Source: Gemmobacter nectariphilus (lineage in GTDB: Bacteria > Pseudomonadota > Alphaproteobacteria > Rhodobacterales > Rhodobacteraceae). Taken from it: a stretch of DNA of 64,000 bases. This document shows positions 43,875 to 53,812 of this stretch, in pieces. Positions within the stretch are counted from its first letter, which is position 1, and every line of letters begins with the position of its first letter. The position numbers and the translations under genes are program-made. The notes under the pieces are model-generated. The model worked only from the letters and a program-made list of their open reading frames with translations. It had not been told where the DNA came from and ran no database searches. The stretch spans positions 1 to 64,000 of the forward strand of contig DYMU01000004.1 of NCBI GenBank assembly GCA_020721445.1. The letters run 5' to 3'.

Positions 43875-45335
43875 ATGAGCTTTACCCTCGCCATCGTGGG
43901 GCGCCCGAATGTGGGCAAATCCACGCTTTTCAACCGCCTTGTCGGGCGCAAGCTGGCCTTGGTCGATGACCAGCCGGGCGTGACCCGCGACCTGCGCGAG
44001 GGCGATGCCAAGCTGTTCGATTTGCGCTTTACCGTGATCGACACGGCGGGGCTTGAGGAAGTCACCGACGACAGTCTTCAGGGCCGGATGCGGCGGCTGA
44101 CCGAACGCGCGGTGGACATGGCCGATATCTGCCTGTTCCTGATCGACGGTCGCGCCGGGGTGAACCCAAGTGATGAGGTGTTTGCCGAGATCCTGCGCAA
44201 AAAGGCCGCGCGGGTGATCCTGGGCGTCAACAAGGCCGAAGGCCGGGCCGGTGAAGACGGCGCGCTTGAGGCCTGGTCGCTGGGTCTGGGCGAGCCGTTG
44301 CGGATCTCGGCCGAGCATGGCGAGGGGATGGATGATCTGTATCGCATCCTCAAGCCGTTGGAGGGCGAGTTTGCCGAGCGCGAGCAAGAAAACACGCCGC
44401 TGACCGATGTCGATATCCCGGAAGAGGATGCCGACACCGAGGCGGATGAAAACGCGCATCGCCCCACGGTGAAAAAGCCGTTGCAGATTGCAGTGATCGG
44501 GCGGCCCAATGCCGGAAAATCGACGTTGATCAACAAGATCATCGGTGAAGACCGGCTGCTGACCGGGCCGGAACCGGGCATCACCCGCGATGCGATTTCG
44601 GTCAAGGCCGACTGGATGGGCACTCCGATCCGGATTTTTGATACCGCCGGTATGAGAAAACGCGCGAAAGTCGTTGAAAAGCTTGAGAAACTGTCGGTTT
44701 CCGACGGGCTTCGCGCGGTGCGCTTTGCCGAAGTGGTCGTGGTGCTGCTGGACGTGGAAATTCCCTTTGAATCGCAAGACTTGCGGATTGCAGATTATGC
44801 GGAATCCGAAGGTCGCGCCGTGGTGATCGCGGTCAACAAATGGGATCTGGAAGACGACAAGCAGGACAAGCTGGCCGAGTTGAAGGAAATGTTCGACCGG
44901 CTGCTGCCGCAATTGCGCGGCGCGCCTTTGGTCACGGTGTCGGCCAAGACCGGGCGGGGGCTTGATCGTCTGCACGACGCCATCCGCCGCGCGCATGATG
45001 TCTGGAACAAGCGCATCACCACCAACCGGCTGAATTCGTGGCTGGGGGCGATGACCGAGGCGCATCCGCCACCGGCACCGGGCGGGCACCGGATCAAGCT
45101 GCGCTATATAACCCAAGCCAAGACCCGTCCGCCGGGCTTTGTCATCAAATGCTCGCGCCCCGATGAATTGCCGGAAAGCTACAAGCGCTATCTGGTCAAT
45201 GGCTTGCGCGAACATTTTGAGATGCCGGGCACGCCGATCCGGCTGTTTTTTCGCTCTCAGGCCAATGACAACCCGTTCCGCGAACGCAAGTTTCATACGC
45301 CCAGCCGTCTGCGCAAGCACATGGACAAGAAATAA
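43875..45335 (+). CDS. der: ribosome-associated GTPase Der
   Basis: A 486-residue protein with two GTPase domains in tandem. Each P-loop is visible: G-R-P-N-V-G-K-S-T near residue 8 and G-R-P-N-A-G-K-S-T near 210, with N-K-X-D motifs in both. A C-terminal KH-like domain follows. Der assists 50S subunit maturation. The yfgM-bamB-der order is well conserved. Confidence 0.96.
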   Translation: MSFTLAIVGRPNVGKSTLFNRLVGRKLALVDDQPGVTRDLREGDAKLFDLRFTVIDTAGLEEVTDDSLQGRMRRLTERAVDMADICLFLIDGRAGVNPSDEVFAEILRKKAARVILGVNKAEGRAGEDGALEAWSLGLGEPLRISAEHGEGMDDLYRILKPLEGEFAEREQENTPLTDVDIPEEDADTEADENAHRPTVKKPLQIAVIGRPNAGKSTLINKIIGEDRLLTGPEPGITRDAISVKADWMGTPIRIFDTAGMRKRAKVVEKLEKLSVSDGLRAVRFAEVVVVLLDVEIPFESQDLRIADYAESEGRAVVIAVNKWDLEDDKQDKLAELKEMFDRLLPQLRGAPLVTVSAKTGRGLDRLHDAIRRAHDVWNKRITTNRLNSWLGAMTEAHPPPAPGGHRIKLRYITQAKTRPPGFVIKCSRPDELPESYKRYLVNGLREHFEMPGTPIRLFFRSQANDNPFRERKFHTPSRLRKHMDKK

Positions 45336-45440
45336 GCAAATTCCGTCACGGGGTTTTCATCATCCGCGCCCCATGTTACGCACGCGCCGCAAATCACGCG
45401 GGCAAGGCAGGGGCCTTGACCCATTACAGGAGACGCCGAC

Positions 45441-45863
45441 ATGGCCACCGAACGCACGCTTTCCATCATCAAACCCGATGCCACCCGCCGCAATCTGACC
45501 GGCAAGATCATTGCCAAGTTCGAAGAGGCCGGGTTGCGGGTGGTGGCGTCCAAGCGCATCCATTTGACCAAGGCACAGGCCGGTGCCTTCTATGCCGAGC
45601 ACAGCGAGCGCGGCTTTTATGGTGAGCTGTGCGATTTCATGGCGTCCGAGCCGGTGGTCGTGCAGGTTCTGGAAGGTGAAGGCGCCATTGCCAAGAACCG
45701 TGAAGTGATGGGCGCGACCGATCCGGCCGCTGCTGCCGATGGCACCATCCGCAAGGAATTTGCGCTGTCCAAGGGTGAAAACTCGGTCCACGGGTCCGAC
45801 AGCGCCGAGTCGGCTGCGCGAGAAATCGCGTTCTACTTCTCGGGCCTTGAACTGGTTGGCTGA
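45441..45863 (+). CDS. ndk: nucleoside diphosphate kinase
   Basis: A 140-residue kinase that balances NTP pools. The phospho-histidine is His117 in E-N-S-V-H-G-S-D-S. The start at 45441 has a GGAG site. Its last 21 bases, including the stop, lie in a 28-bp tandem duplication. Confidence 0.97.
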   Translation: MATERTLSIIKPDATRRNLTGKIIAKFEEAGLRVVASKRIHLTKAQAGAFYAEHSERGFYGELCDFMASEPVVVQVLEGEGAIAKNREVMGATDPAAAADGTIRKEFALSKGENSVHGSDSAESAAREIAFYFSGLELVG

Positions 45864-45898
45864 CCCAACCGGCCTTGAACTGGTTGGCTGACCCAACC
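45843..45898 (+). repeat. 28-bp tandem duplication at the ndk 3' end
   Basis: GGCCTTGAACTGGTTGGCTG plus ACCCAACC occurs twice in direct tandem (45843-45870 and 45871-45898) with no mismatch. The first copy includes the ndk stop. Each unit can form a GGTTGG/CCAACC hairpin. Confidence 0.85.
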
Positions 45899-45915
45899 GG
45901 GCTTGGTCTGGTCGG

Positions 45916-46254
45916 TTAACGCTTTTCGACGACACCAAAAAATTGCAGGGCCGCCTCCAGATCGGAGCGGCCCTTTTCCTTGCTGCCCTGATGCGCCGCC
46001 TTGATCGCATCGAACCGGACCCGCAAGGCGGCTTTCTCCTCGCCTTTGCAATCGTTCCAGGGCCTGCCTTGCAGGGCCATCACCAGAACGTAATAGCCGA
46101 TGAAATGCGGCGGGGTGCCTGTCTGAAGCAGGCGGCGATAGGCTTCATCCGCACCCAGATCACGCAGCTCTTGCGCCGAATGGACGCCGGCCTTGGCAAA
46201 GGCCACCTCGGACGCCGGGCCAAGGTTGGGAATTGACGAGATCGGATCAGACAT
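45916..46254 (-). CDS. TfoX C-terminal domain protein
   Basis: A 112-residue protein whose N-terminal part matches the TfoX/Sxy C-terminal domain (I-P-N-L-G-P-A-S-E, then A-G-V-H-S-A-Q-E-L-R-D-L-G-A-D-E-A-Y). It is a short stand-alone form; full TfoX controls competence in gammaproteobacteria. Its role here is unknown. It is convergent with ndk. Confidence 0.78.
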   Translation of the reverse strand: MSDPISSIPNLGPASEVAFAKAGVHSAQELRDLGADEAYRRLLQTGTPPHFIGYYVLVMALQGRPWNDCKGEEKAALRVRFDAIKAAHQGSKEKGRSDLEAALQFFGVVEKR

Positions 46255-46271
46255 GCGCGCCTCGCAAATGC

Positions 46272-46303
46272 AAACGGGGCCAGCGTGACCGCTGACCCCG
46301 TTT
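46272..46303. terminator. hairpin upstream of the TfoX-domain gene
   Basis: AAACGGGG (46272-46279) pairs with CCCCGTTT (46296-46303), with an inner CAGCG/CGCTG stem and one mismatch. It could end the minus-strand transcript of the upstream peptide gene. The A residues give only a short T tail. Confidence 0.5.
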
Positions 46304-46459
46304 CAATCAAGCACCTGTGGCAAGGCTTATGGCAGCCATCGCCGCAATGGCCCCGAAATATCCACCCCGGCACGGACCCAGGCCAATGCGCTGGCACAAA
46401 CCCATGCACAGGCGGGCGGGTTCAGCCAACACTCTGCGCCGGCCCATGCGCTGTGGGCG

Positions 46460-46582
46460 CTAGATGGCCGCCCAGTCCTTGAACACCGGCACGCCGCCTT
46501 GCTGTTGCGGTGCTGGCTTGCTGCCGCCTTGTTGCTGTTGCTGCCCGCCGTCTTTGGGTGTGGCGGTTTGGTTCTGGGTCAT
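46460..46582 (-). CDS. small Gln/Gly-rich hypothetical peptide
   Basis: A 40-residue peptide made largely of Q and G with a K-P pair, ending V-F-K-D-W-A-A-I. GGAG lies 6 bases ahead of the ATG. Low-complexity composition makes domain assignment impossible. A similar low-complexity peptide could arise by chance, so confidence is moderate. Confidence 0.4.
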   Translation of the reverse strand: MTQNQTATPKDGGQQQQQGGSKPAPQQQGGVPVFKDWAAI

Positions 46583-46760
46583 CATTTGCTCCATCTGACC
46601 TTGTCGCATCCTGCACTTCAACCTTGGCATCACCGATGGCCGGTGCAAGGCTAAAACATGACAATTTCGCGAAGCATTATTAGGCCTGTGGAAGCGCAGC
46701 AACAGCTGGTTCAATCACAGATGGATGATCAGCCCAAGAACCGGGCAGCATAGGCCAAAG

Positions 46761-46955
46761 TCAGCCGATGACACCGGCGGGAAAACCCACCGCCTCAAGC
46801 GCGCGCAACAATCCGGCCGCATCGTCGGACCCTGTGACCGCGATCTGACGTTTCGCCAGATCGACCACGACCTGTGGCGCCAGCGGCGCAAGGGCCGCCT
46901 CGACCGAGGCTTTGCAATGGCCGCAGGTCATATCGGGAACGCTGAGCAGGATCAT
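46761..46955 (-). CDS. copZ: copper chaperone, HMA domain
   Basis: A 64-residue single HMA domain with the metal motif M-T-C-G-H-C near residue 9. It should carry Cu(I) to the CopA pump. An AAGGAGA ribosome site precedes the ATG at 46955. It is divergent from copA across about 100 bp that hold the CueR-type promoter. Confidence 0.9.
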   Translation of the reverse strand: MILLSVPDMTCGHCKASVEAALAPLAPQVVVDLAKRQIAVTGSDDAAGLLRALEAVGFPAGVIG

Positions 46956-47010
46956 CGGCAGTCTCCTTTTTTTGTGATGAAAGGCTGACCCTATCCATCG
47001 GTCAAGGGCA

Positions 47011-47041
47011 TTGACCCTGCCAGACCAAGAGGGTTTAGTCG
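47011..47041 (+). promoter_or_regulatory. CueR-type promoter/operator of copA
   Basis: TTGACC (47011-47016) and TAGTCG (47036-47041) have the overlong 19-bp spacing of MerR-family promoters. A dyad ACCCT-N11-AGGGT (47014-47018 with 47030-47034) spans the spacer, with the same 18-bp ACC-to-GGT distance as in the E. coli copA promoter. A CueR-like Cu(I) sensor is implied. Confidence 0.7.
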
Positions 47042-47061
47042 AGAGCCGAATGGAATATGAC

Positions 47062-49491
47062 ATGCCCCCCACAGACCCCGCCCTGACCCCGCTGCGCCTG
47101 ACGCTGGACGGCATGAGCTGCGCATCCTGCGTCGGGCGGGCCGAGCGGGCGCTGTCGGCGCTGCCGGGGGTGCGCGATGTGGCGGTGAACCTGGCGACCA
47201 ACAGCGCCTTGCTGCGCTTTGCCGCACCCGCCACGCCTGCGCAGATCGCACAGGCGCTGACCCAGGCCGGTTATCCGCCGCGCCAGTCCGAGATTACCCT
47301 GTCGGTCGAGGGCATGACCTGTGCGTCCTGCACCGGGCGGGTTGAGCGGGTTTTGCGCGCCCAAGGCGGGGTGACCGATGCCGCAGCCAATCTGGCCTTG
47401 CGGCAGGCGCGGGTGACGGTGCTGGAGGGGGCCGATGCCGCGGCGCTTGCGGCGGCGGTCACGCGGGCGGGCTTTGCAGCAGCGCCGCTGGCCGAGGCAA
47501 AGCCGATCTCGCCCGAGGATGAGCGCCGCGCGCTGTGGCGCGATGTGGCGCTGGCGGGCGGGCTGACGCTGCCGGTGTTCGTGACCGAAATGGGCGGGCA
47601 TCTGATCCCGGCGTTTCACCACTGGCTGCATGGGGTTTTCGGCACGCCGGCGATCTGGGGCATGCAGCTTGTGCTGACCACGCTGGTGCTGGCGGTGCCG
47701 GGGCGGCGGTTCCTGACCAAGGGCATCCCGGCGCTGTTGCGTGGCGGGCCGGACATGAACAGCCTTGTCGCGGTTGGCACGCTGTCGGCTTGGGCGTTTT
47801 CCTGCGTCGTTGTGCTGGCACCGGGGCTGATCCCCGAAGCGTCGCGCGCGGTCTATTTCGAGGCAGCGGCGGTGATCGTGACGCTGATCCTGCTGGGCCG
47901 GGCGCTTGAGGCGCGGGCGCGTGGTCAGGCCGGGGCGGCGATTGCGCGGCTGGTCGGCATGCAGCCCAAGACGGCCTGGGTCGAAGAGGGCGGCACGGTG
48001 GTGCCCCGTGCGGTGGCCGAACTGACCCCCGGCATGGTGGTGCAGATCCGCCCCGGCGAACGGGTGGCGGTCGACGGCATCGTGCTGGAGGGCGCGTCCG
48101 CCGTGGATGAGGCGATGCTGACCGGCGAGCCGCTTCCGGTGGCCAAGGCACCGGGTGATGCGGTGACGGGCGGCACCGTCAACGGCACGGGCATGCTGCG
48201 GGTGCAGGTGGCGCAGGTGGGGGCAGGCACGGTGCTGGCGCGGATCACCGCGATGGTGGCGCAGGCGCAGGGCGGCAAACTGCCGGTGCAGGCGCTGGTC
48301 GACCGGGTGACGCTGTGGTTCGTGCCGGTGGTGATGGCGTTGTCGGGGCTGACCTTTGCGGTCTGGCTGGTGTTTGGGCCGGGTCTGGCGCCGGCGGTGG
48401 TGGCGGCGGTCTCGGTGCTGATCATCGCCTGTCCTTGCGCCATGGGGCTGGCCACGCCGGTATCTATTCTGGTGGGGTCGGGCCGTGCCGCGGAACTGGG
48501 CGTGCTGTTCCGCCGGGGGGCCGCGATGCAACGGCTGGCCGAGGTGGACATGGTGGCCTTTGACAAGACCGGCACGCTGACCGAAGGCCGCCCAAGGGTG
48601 GTGCAGGTGCAGGGCGCGCGCGAAACCCTGGCGCTTGCGGCGGCGGTTGAGGCTGCGTCGGAACATCCGCTGGCGCAGGCGGTGCTGGACCACGCGCGCC
48701 AGCAGGGCGTTGGCGTCACGCAGGCCACGGGCTTTGCCGCCCGTCCGGGCTATGGTGCCTCGGCCATGGTGGGCGACCGCTTGGTCAGCGTCGGGTCGGC
48801 GCGGATGATGGCGGCGGTGCCGGTCCGTCTTGGCCATGCCGCGGACGAGGCCGCGGGGCAGGGCCAGTCGGTGCTGTTCGTCGCCGTCGATGGCAAGGTG
48901 ATCGGGCTGATCACGGTGGCTGATCCGGTCAAACCGCATGCGGCGGCGGCAGTTCTGGCCTTGCAGGGCATGGGGCTGAAGACCCGGATGATCTCGGGCG
49001 ATACACCGGCGGCAGCGCGGGTGATCGCAGCCAGGATCGGGATTGATGATGTCGAGGCGGGGGTGCTGCCCGAAGGCAAGATGCAATCCGTGCAGGCGCT
49101 GGGGCAGCGGGCGGCCTTTGTCGGGGATGGCATCAACGATGCCCCGGCGCTTGCGGCGGCGGGCGTGGGCATTGCCATGGGCACCGGCACCGACGTTGCC
49201 ATCGAAGCGGGCGATGTGGTGCTGATGTCGGGCGATCCCTTGGCGGTGGTCGATGCGATCCGCGTGGGGCGCGCCACCTTGCGCAACATCAAGCAGAACC
49301 TGATCTGGGCCTTTGGCTATAACGCGGCGCTGATCCCGGTGGCGGCAGGGGCCTTGGTGCCGTTCGGCGGGCCGCAGCTTTCGCCCATGCTGGCCGCCGG
49401 GGCGATGGCGCTGTCGTCGGTGTTCGTCTTGTCCAATGCGCTGCGCTTGCGCGGCATCCGGGGCGTGCGCGCCGGACGGACCGGCCGGTAA
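47062..49491 (+). CDS. copA: Cu(+)-exporting P-type ATPase CopA
   Basis: An 809-residue P1B-1 copper pump. Two N-terminal HMA domains carry M-S-C-A-S-C (Cys20/23) and M-T-C-A-S-C (Cys87/90). Eight membrane helices include the ion-path motif C-P-C (457-459). The phosphorylated Asp is Asp501 in D-K-T-G-T, with S-E-H-P-L-A and G-D-G-I-N-D-A-P also present. The start at 47062 is chosen because the CueR promoter predicts transcription from about 47048, downstream of earlier in-frame starts except a nearly leaderless ATG at 47050. Confidence 0.94.
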   Translation: MPPTDPALTPLRLTLDGMSCASCVGRAERALSALPGVRDVAVNLATNSALLRFAAPATPAQIAQALTQAGYPPRQSEITLSVEGMTCASCTGRVERVLRAQGGVTDAAANLALRQARVTVLEGADAAALAAAVTRAGFAAAPLAEAKPISPEDERRALWRDVALAGGLTLPVFVTEMGGHLIPAFHHWLHGVFGTPAIWGMQLVLTTLVLAVPGRRFLTKGIPALLRGGPDMNSLVAVGTLSAWAFSCVVVLAPGLIPEASRAVYFEAAAVIVTLILLGRALEARARGQAGAAIARLVGMQPKTAWVEEGGTVVPRAVAELTPGMVVQIRPGERVAVDGIVLEGASAVDEAMLTGEPLPVAKAPGDAVTGGTVNGTGMLRVQVAQVGAGTVLARITAMVAQAQGGKLPVQALVDRVTLWFVPVVMALSGLTFAVWLVFGPGLAPAVVAAVSVLIIACPCAMGLATPVSILVGSGRAAELGVLFRRGAAMQRLAEVDMVAFDKTGTLTEGRPRVVQVQGARETLALAAAVEAASEHPLAQAVLDHARQQGVGVTQATGFAARPGYGASAMVGDRLVSVGSARMMAAVPVRLGHAADEAAGQGQSVLFVAVDGKVIGLITVADPVKPHAAAAVLALQGMGLKTRMISGDTPAAARVIAARIGIDDVEAGVLPEGKMQSVQALGQRAAFVGDGINDAPALAAAGVGIAMGTGTDVAIEAGDVVLMSGDPLAVVDAIRVGRATLRNIKQNLIWAFGYNAALIPVAAGALVPFGGPQLSPMLAAGAMALSSVFVLSNALRLRGIRGVRAGRTGR

Positions 49492-49530
49492 CCGCTGCGC
49501 CACAGATGCGGCGGACCGGGGGCGCGGTGA

Positions 49531-49559
49531 AACGCGGCAACCCAATGGGCCGCCGCGTT
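49531..49559. terminator. hairpin between convergent copA and tkt
   Basis: AACGCGGC (49531-49538) pairs with GCCGCGTT (49552-49559), with an inner CCC/GGG. No T run is present, so it is a weak candidate. Confidence 0.35.
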
Positions 49560-49570
49560 CGCAGTCAGTG

Positions 49571-51589
49571 TCATTTCAGCAGGGATTTGGCCTTTTGCAC
49601 CGTGGCTTCGGCGGTGATGCCGAACTCGGCATACAGCCGCTCTGCCGGGGCTGATGCGCCAAAGCCGTGCATGCCGATGAAGCCCGATTTCTCGCGCTTG
49701 CCGCCTTCGCCAAACAGCCAGCGGTCCCAGCCAAAGCGGATGCCCGCCTCGATCGCCACGCGCACCGCACCGGGCGGCAGAACCTTGCGGCGGTAGGTCT
49801 GATCCTGTTCCTCGAACAGCTCCCAGCACGGCATCGAGACCACGCGGGTGCCGATGCCTTCAGCCTCCAGCAGGTCACGGGCTTTCAGCGCGATTTCCAC
49901 CTCGGACCCGGTCGCCAGCAGAATGACCTGACGCTTGGCCACGGCGTCCTCCAGCACATAGCCGCCCTTGGCGACCATGTTCTGGTTGGTGTGGGTTTTG
50001 CGCACCGCAGGCAGGTTTTGCCGCGACAGCGCCAGCACGGTCGGCGTGGTCTTGGTGGTCAGGGCAATTTCCCAGGCCTCGGCGGTTTCCACCAGATCGG
50101 CAGGGCGGATGACATAGGTGTTTGGCGTGGCACGGCTGATTGCCAGATGTTCAATCGGCTGGTGGGTCGGGCCGTCTTCGCCCAGACCGATGGAATCGTG
50201 CGTCATCACATAGACCACAGGGATCTGCATCAAGGCCGACAGCCGCATCGACGGGCGGGCATAGTCGGTAAAGCACATGAAGGTGCCGCCATAGGGCCGC
50301 ACGCCGCCATGCAGCGCCATGCCGTTCATCGCCGCCGCCATGCCATGTTCGCGGATGCCGTAATAGACGTAGCGACCGCTGCGGTCTTCGGGCGAGAACA
50401 CGCCCAGATCGGCGGTCTTGGTGTTGTTTGACCCCGTAAGGTCGGCCGAGCCGCCGATGGTTTCCACACACACCGGGTTGATCGCCGCCAGCACCTTTTC
50501 CGAGGCCGCGCGGGTGGCCAGTTTCGGCATCTCTTCCACCGCCTGCTTTTTCAAAGCGCGAATGGTGGCGGTCAGCTTGCCGGGCGCGTCACCGGCGAAA
50601 ATCCGGGCGAATTCGGTCTGTTTGCCGCCGGGCAGCGCGGCGAGGCGGGCCTCCCACTCGGCACGGGCCTTGGCCCCCTTTGCGCCCACGTCTTCCCACC
50701 ATGCCTTTACATCGGCAGGCACCTCGAACGGGCCGCCGGGCCAGCCGTAGGCGTCTTTGGCGGCCTGCAACTGGGTCTTGTCGGTCAGCGCGCCATGGCC
50801 CTTTGATGTGTCCTGCGCGGCATGGCCAAAGGCGATATGCGTGGTGCAGGCGATGAAGGCCGGGCCGGGGCTTGCCTTGGCGGCGGTCAGCGCCCGGTCA
50901 ATATCGTCAGGGTCGTGGCCGTCACAGGCGAACACGTCCCAACCGCTGGCGGCAAAGCGGGCCTGCTGGTCGGTCACGTCCGACAGCGACACCTTGCCGT
51001 CGATGGTGATGCCGTTGTTGTCCCACATCACGATCAGCCGCGACAGGCGCTGCTTGCCGGCCAGACCGATGGCTTCCTGACTGATCCCCTCCATCAGGCA
51101 GCCGTCGCCGGCCATGACCCAGGTGTAATGGTCCTGCACCTTGGCCCCCCAGCGGGCGCGCAGGCTTTCTTCGGCCATCGCAAAGCCGACTGCGTTGGCG
51201 ATGCCCTGACCCAAGGGGCCGGTGGTGGTTTCCACGCCCAAGGCATGGCCATATTCCGGGTGGCCTGCGGTGATTGATCCCCACTGGCGGAACGCCTTGA
51301 TCTGGTCCAGCGTCATGTCGGGGTAGCCGGTCAGATACATCAGGCTGTAAAGCAGCATCGAGCCGTGGCCGGCAGACAGGATAAAGCGGTCACGGTCGGG
51401 CCAGCGCGGGGCGCTTGCATCAAACTTCAGGTGGCCCCCAAACAGCACGGTCGCCACATCGGCCATGCCCATCGGCATGCCGGAATGGCCTGAATTGGCG
51501 GCGGCCACGGCGTCCAGCGTCAGGGCGCGAATGGCGGTGGCGCGCATCCAGTGGTCAGGGTGGCGGCTGCGCAGGGTTTCAATGTCCAA
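49571..51589 (-). CDS. tkt: transketolase
   Basis: A 672-residue thiamine diphosphate enzyme of the pentose phosphate and Calvin routes. The TPP motif [10 protein letters not shown] lies in the first third and the catalytic acid in F-S-P-E-D-R region context and Y-Y-G-I-R-E-H-G-M. The start is a TTG at 51589: the conserved N-terminus [13 protein letters not shown] follows it and AAGGA lies 9 bases upstream. The next ATG would delete conserved residues; the long frame upstream overlaps the plus-strand gene. Confidence 0.92.
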   Translation of the reverse strand: MDIETLRSRHPDHWMRATAIRALTLDAVAAANSGHSGMPMGMADVATVLFGGHLKFDASAPRWPDRDRFILSAGHGSMLLYSLMYLTGYPDMTLDQIKAFRQWGSITAGHPEYGHALGVETTTGPLGQGIANAVGFAMAEESLRARWGAKVQDHYTWVMAGDGCLMEGISQEAIGLAGKQRLSRLIVMWDNNGITIDGKVSLSDVTDQQARFAASGWDVFACDGHDPDDIDRALTAAKASPGPAFIACTTHIAFGHAAQDTSKGHGALTDKTQLQAAKDAYGWPGGPFEVPADVKAWWEDVGAKGAKARAEWEARLAALPGGKQTEFARIFAGDAPGKLTATIRALKKQAVEEMPKLATRAASEKVLAAINPVCVETIGGSADLTGSNNTKTADLGVFSPEDRSGRYVYYGIREHGMAAAMNGMALHGGVRPYGGTFMCFTDYARPSMRLSALMQIPVVYVMTHDSIGLGEDGPTHQPIEHLAISRATPNTYVIRPADLVETAEAWEIALTTKTTPTVLALSRQNLPAVRKTHTNQNMVAKGGYVLEDAVAKRQVILLATGSEVEIALKARDLLEAEGIGTRVVSMPCWELFEEQDQTYRRKVLPPGAVRVAIEAGIRFGWDRWLFGEGGKREKSGFIGMHGFGASAPAERLYAEFGITAEATVQKAKSLLK

Positions 51590-51793
51590 GGCCAGGATCC
51601 TTTTGCTGAAAGCAGGGTTTCCAAAGTGCTTACCACCCCGGCCAGCAAGATCAAGCGCGCCGCCCAAGGCCTTGACGATATGGGGCATTGCTTCGGCAAG
51701 CTTTGGGTTAAGATCGGCCTTGACGTGGCCTTGTGCGATTCGCACCTTGGGGCCGGGACAAGAATACACCGGGAAACCGGGGAAAGAGGGGGC

Positions 51794-52327
51794 ATGGATA
51801 CGATAGCCGAGCTTGAGCGCAGAATTGCCGCGGCCCTGATGCGGATCGGGGACGGGATCGAAACCCTGTCGGCGGCACCCGCGGCGGTTGTGTCCGACGC
51901 ACCCGTGGCCACCTTGGCCGATGGCGTGGCCGAAGCCGAGATTGCCCGCCTGAATGAGGCGCTTGACGAAGAGCGCATGGTTTCCAGCCAGTTGCAGGAA
52001 CGTCTTCGTGCCTTGCGCGACAAGGCCAGCCCGGAAACGCTGGCGTTGCAGGCCGAGGTGGCGCGGCTGACCAAACTGCTGGATGTGCAGGGGCTGGAAG
52101 TGCAGCGGATGAAGAAAACCGTAGGCTCGCTGCGCGAGCAGTTGCGGGTGATGACGGACGCCCAGGCCGACGGGCGGGTCGAGCCGCATCTGATCAACAA
52201 GGCGATGCTGACGGAACTGGAGGCGTTGCGCGCCCTGCGCGCTGCCGATGCCGCCGAACTGGACGAGCTGATCGCCGCCCTTGAGCCATTGGCCGCAGCG
52301 AAAGAGGAGGTCAGTCAGGATGCCTGA
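51794..52327 (+). CDS. coiled-coil protein upstream of zapA
   Basis: A 177-residue protein dominated by charged heptads (about 55-125, L-N-E-A-L-D-E-E-R and E-V-A-R-L-T-K-L-L), predicted to form a long coiled coil. No known domain was recognised. It overlaps zapA by eight bases, so a role with ZapA in division-ring assembly is a reasonable guess. The ATG at 51794 lies close to a GGAAAGAGGGGG site. Confidence 0.78.
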   Translation: MDTIAELERRIAAALMRIGDGIETLSAAPAAVVSDAPVATLADGVAEAEIARLNEALDEERMVSSQLQERLRALRDKASPETLALQAEVARLTKLLDVQGLEVQRMKKTVGSLREQLRVMTDAQADGRVEPHLINKAMLTELEALRALRAADAAELDELIAALEPLAAAKEEVSQDA

Positions 52328-52694
52328 TGTCACCATCACCATCGGCGGGCGCGATTTTCAGGTCGCCTGCCAGAGCGGGGAAGAACATTTCCTGCGCGCC
52401 GCCTGCGCCATGCTGAATGCCGAAGCCGAGCCTTTGGTGCAGCAGATGGGCCGCTTGCCGGAAACCCGGATGCTGTTGATGTCGGGGCTGATGCTGGCCG
52501 ACAAGACCGCCGCGATCGAGGATGAGAACCGGCAGTTGAAGGCCCGGCTTGCCGCGCTGGAAAGCCGCCCGGCGCCGCAGGCCGAAAAGGTGGAAGTGCC
52601 GGTCATCCCGCGCGAGGTGTTCGAGACGCTGGCCGAGATCGCCGCGCGGGCCGAGGCTTTGGCCGACCGGGTGGCAGAGCGGGCGCAGGCATGA
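52320..52694 (+). CDS. zapA: cell division protein ZapA
   Basis: A 124-residue protein with the ZapA pattern ([14 protein letters not shown], then E-E-H-F-L-R-A-A) and a C-terminal coiled coil. ZapA bundles FtsZ filaments. It overlaps both neighbours (eight bases upstream, four downstream). Confidence 0.9.
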   Translation: MPDVTITIGGRDFQVACQSGEEHFLRAACAMLNAEAEPLVQQMGRLPETRMLLMSGLMLADKTAAIEDENRQLKARLAALESRPAPQAEKVEVPVIPREVFETLAEIAARAEALADRVAERAQA

Positions 52695-53023
52695 GGGCGG
52701 GTGTTGCGATTGCGGCTTTTTTTGCCATGGCCGGGCAGGCCGGGGCCGAGCCGCTGAACGTGCAGAACCACCGCTTCGTCTGTGACCGGGGGGTAGAGGT
52801 TCCGGCGACGTTCGTCACCGGCCCCGAGGATGCGGTGGTGGTGATCCATGTCGAGGCGCGGCAGATCCTGCTGCATCTGGAACCCGCCGCATCAGGCGCG
52901 CGCTACGCTTGGCCTTCGGATGGCGCGGGCTATGTCTGGTGGACGAAGGGCGATGCGGCCAGCCTGTACTGGCGTGAGGCCGGGCAGGAACGCCTTTTGC
53001 TGACCTGCACCCAGAAGATGTAA
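52691..53023 (+). CDS. MliC-like lysozyme inhibitor-type protein
   Basis: A 110-residue exported protein. The signal peptide ends near A-G-A (residue 19). The MliC-like pattern is F-V-C-D-R-G, then Y-V-W-W-T-K-G-D-A-A-S-L-Y-W-R and L-L-T-C. Such proteins block C-type lysozyme. The gene start overlaps zapA by four bases, an unusual coupling. A terminator follows. Confidence 0.78.
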   Translation: MRAGVAIAAFFAMAGQAGAEPLNVQNHRFVCDRGVEVPATFVTGPEDAVVVIHVEARQILLHLEPAASGARYAWPSDGAGYVWWTKGDAASLYWREAGQERLLLTCTQKM

Positions 53024-53025
53024 TC

Positions 53026-53050
53026 AAGGCCCGCATTTCGCGGGCCTTTT
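53026..53050 (+). terminator. rho-independent terminator after the MliC-like gene
   Basis: AAGGCCCGC (53026-53034) pairs with GCGGGCCTT (53040-53048), a 5-nt loop and a short T tail. Confidence 0.85.
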
Positions 53051-53112
53051 CAATGGCTTGCCGTGCGATATTCGTGTGATGCCTTAAGGGGGCATCGCGC
53101 GTCGGGGTGACT

Positions 53113-53475
53113 TCAGGCGTTGGCTTCGCGGATCTTGTCGGCGGCAGCCTTGTCATAGGCCACGCCGCTGGCATCAAACAGCGCGTCCAACTCGCCCGAC
53201 AGCATCATCTCGGTGACGATATCGCAGCCGCCGACAAATTCGCCCTTCACATAAAGCTGCGGGATCGTTGGCCAGTCGGAAAAATCCTTGATGCCCTGAC
53301 GGATGTCGGCGTCAGACAACACGTCGATATCAACATAGGTGACACCCATGTAGTTCAGCACCCCGGCCACGCGGCTGGAAAAGCCGCATTTCGGCAACAG
53401 CCGGTCGCCTTTCATGTAAAGAACGACGTCGTTCTTTTCGATGGTCTCTTTGATGCGGTCTTGCGCGGTCATCAT
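53113..53475 (-). CDS. grxD: monothiol glutaredoxin Grx4
   Basis: A 120-residue CGFS-type glutaredoxin (motif K-C-G-F-S), with glutathione-binding marks W-P-T-I-P-Q-L-Y and G-G-C-D-I-V. With BolA it forms [2Fe-2S] complexes that carry clusters and sense iron. The gene order purL-bolA-grxD on the same strand supports this role. The first of two tandem ATGs (53475) has AAAGGAA well placed. Confidence 0.95.
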   Translation of the reverse strand: MMTAQDRIKETIEKNDVVLYMKGDRLLPKCGFSSRVAGVLNYMGVTYVDIDVLSDADIRQGIKDFSDWPTIPQLYVKGEFVGGCDIVTEMMLSGELDALFDASGVAYDKAAADKIREANA

Positions 53476-53488
53476 CGTGTTCCTTTGG

Positions 53489-53725
53489 TTAATCCGGCGC
53501 CCGGGTTGTCAGCGCCAGAGCATGCAATTCGCCTTGCGGGCCATCCATCTTGCCCTTGAGGGCGGCAAAGACCGCGCGTTGTTGCTGGACGCGGTTCATG
53601 CCCTTGAAACTTGCATCCACCACCTCGGCGGCGAAATGCTGGCCGTCGTCGCCTTGCACCGTGATCTTTGCATGGGGGAAGTGCGCGCGGATCAAGGCTT
53701 CAAGGTCGCTGGCGTCGATGGCCAT
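53489..53725 (-). CDS. bolA: BolA/IbaG family protein
   Basis: A 78-residue protein with the BolA fold; the helix F-A-A-E-V-V-D-A-S-F-K-G-M-N-R-V-Q-Q-Q-R is typical. It pairs with Grx4 next door. AGGAGA precedes the ATG at 53725; a longer frame upstream has no support. Confidence 0.9.
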   Translation of the reverse strand: MAIDASDLEALIRAHFPHAKITVQGDDGQHFAAEVVDASFKGMNRVQQQRAVFAALKGKMDGPQGELHALALTTRAPD

Positions 53726-53812
53726 GGGCAGTCTCCTGTTTGGTATCATTCCAATTCTAAGGCGCGGCGGGCGGCGCTGCAAGCTGTCTTGCAGCACCAA
53801 CTTGCAGCACCG

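Noticed and set aside
46658-46753. Possible 31-residue plus-strand peptide
   Set aside because: An AAGG lies upstream, but the frame has no membrane segment, no domain and no supporting context.
47035-49545. Very long open frame opposite copA
   Set aside because: Antisense to a fully motif-supported copper ATPase; rich in Arg and His with no domain.
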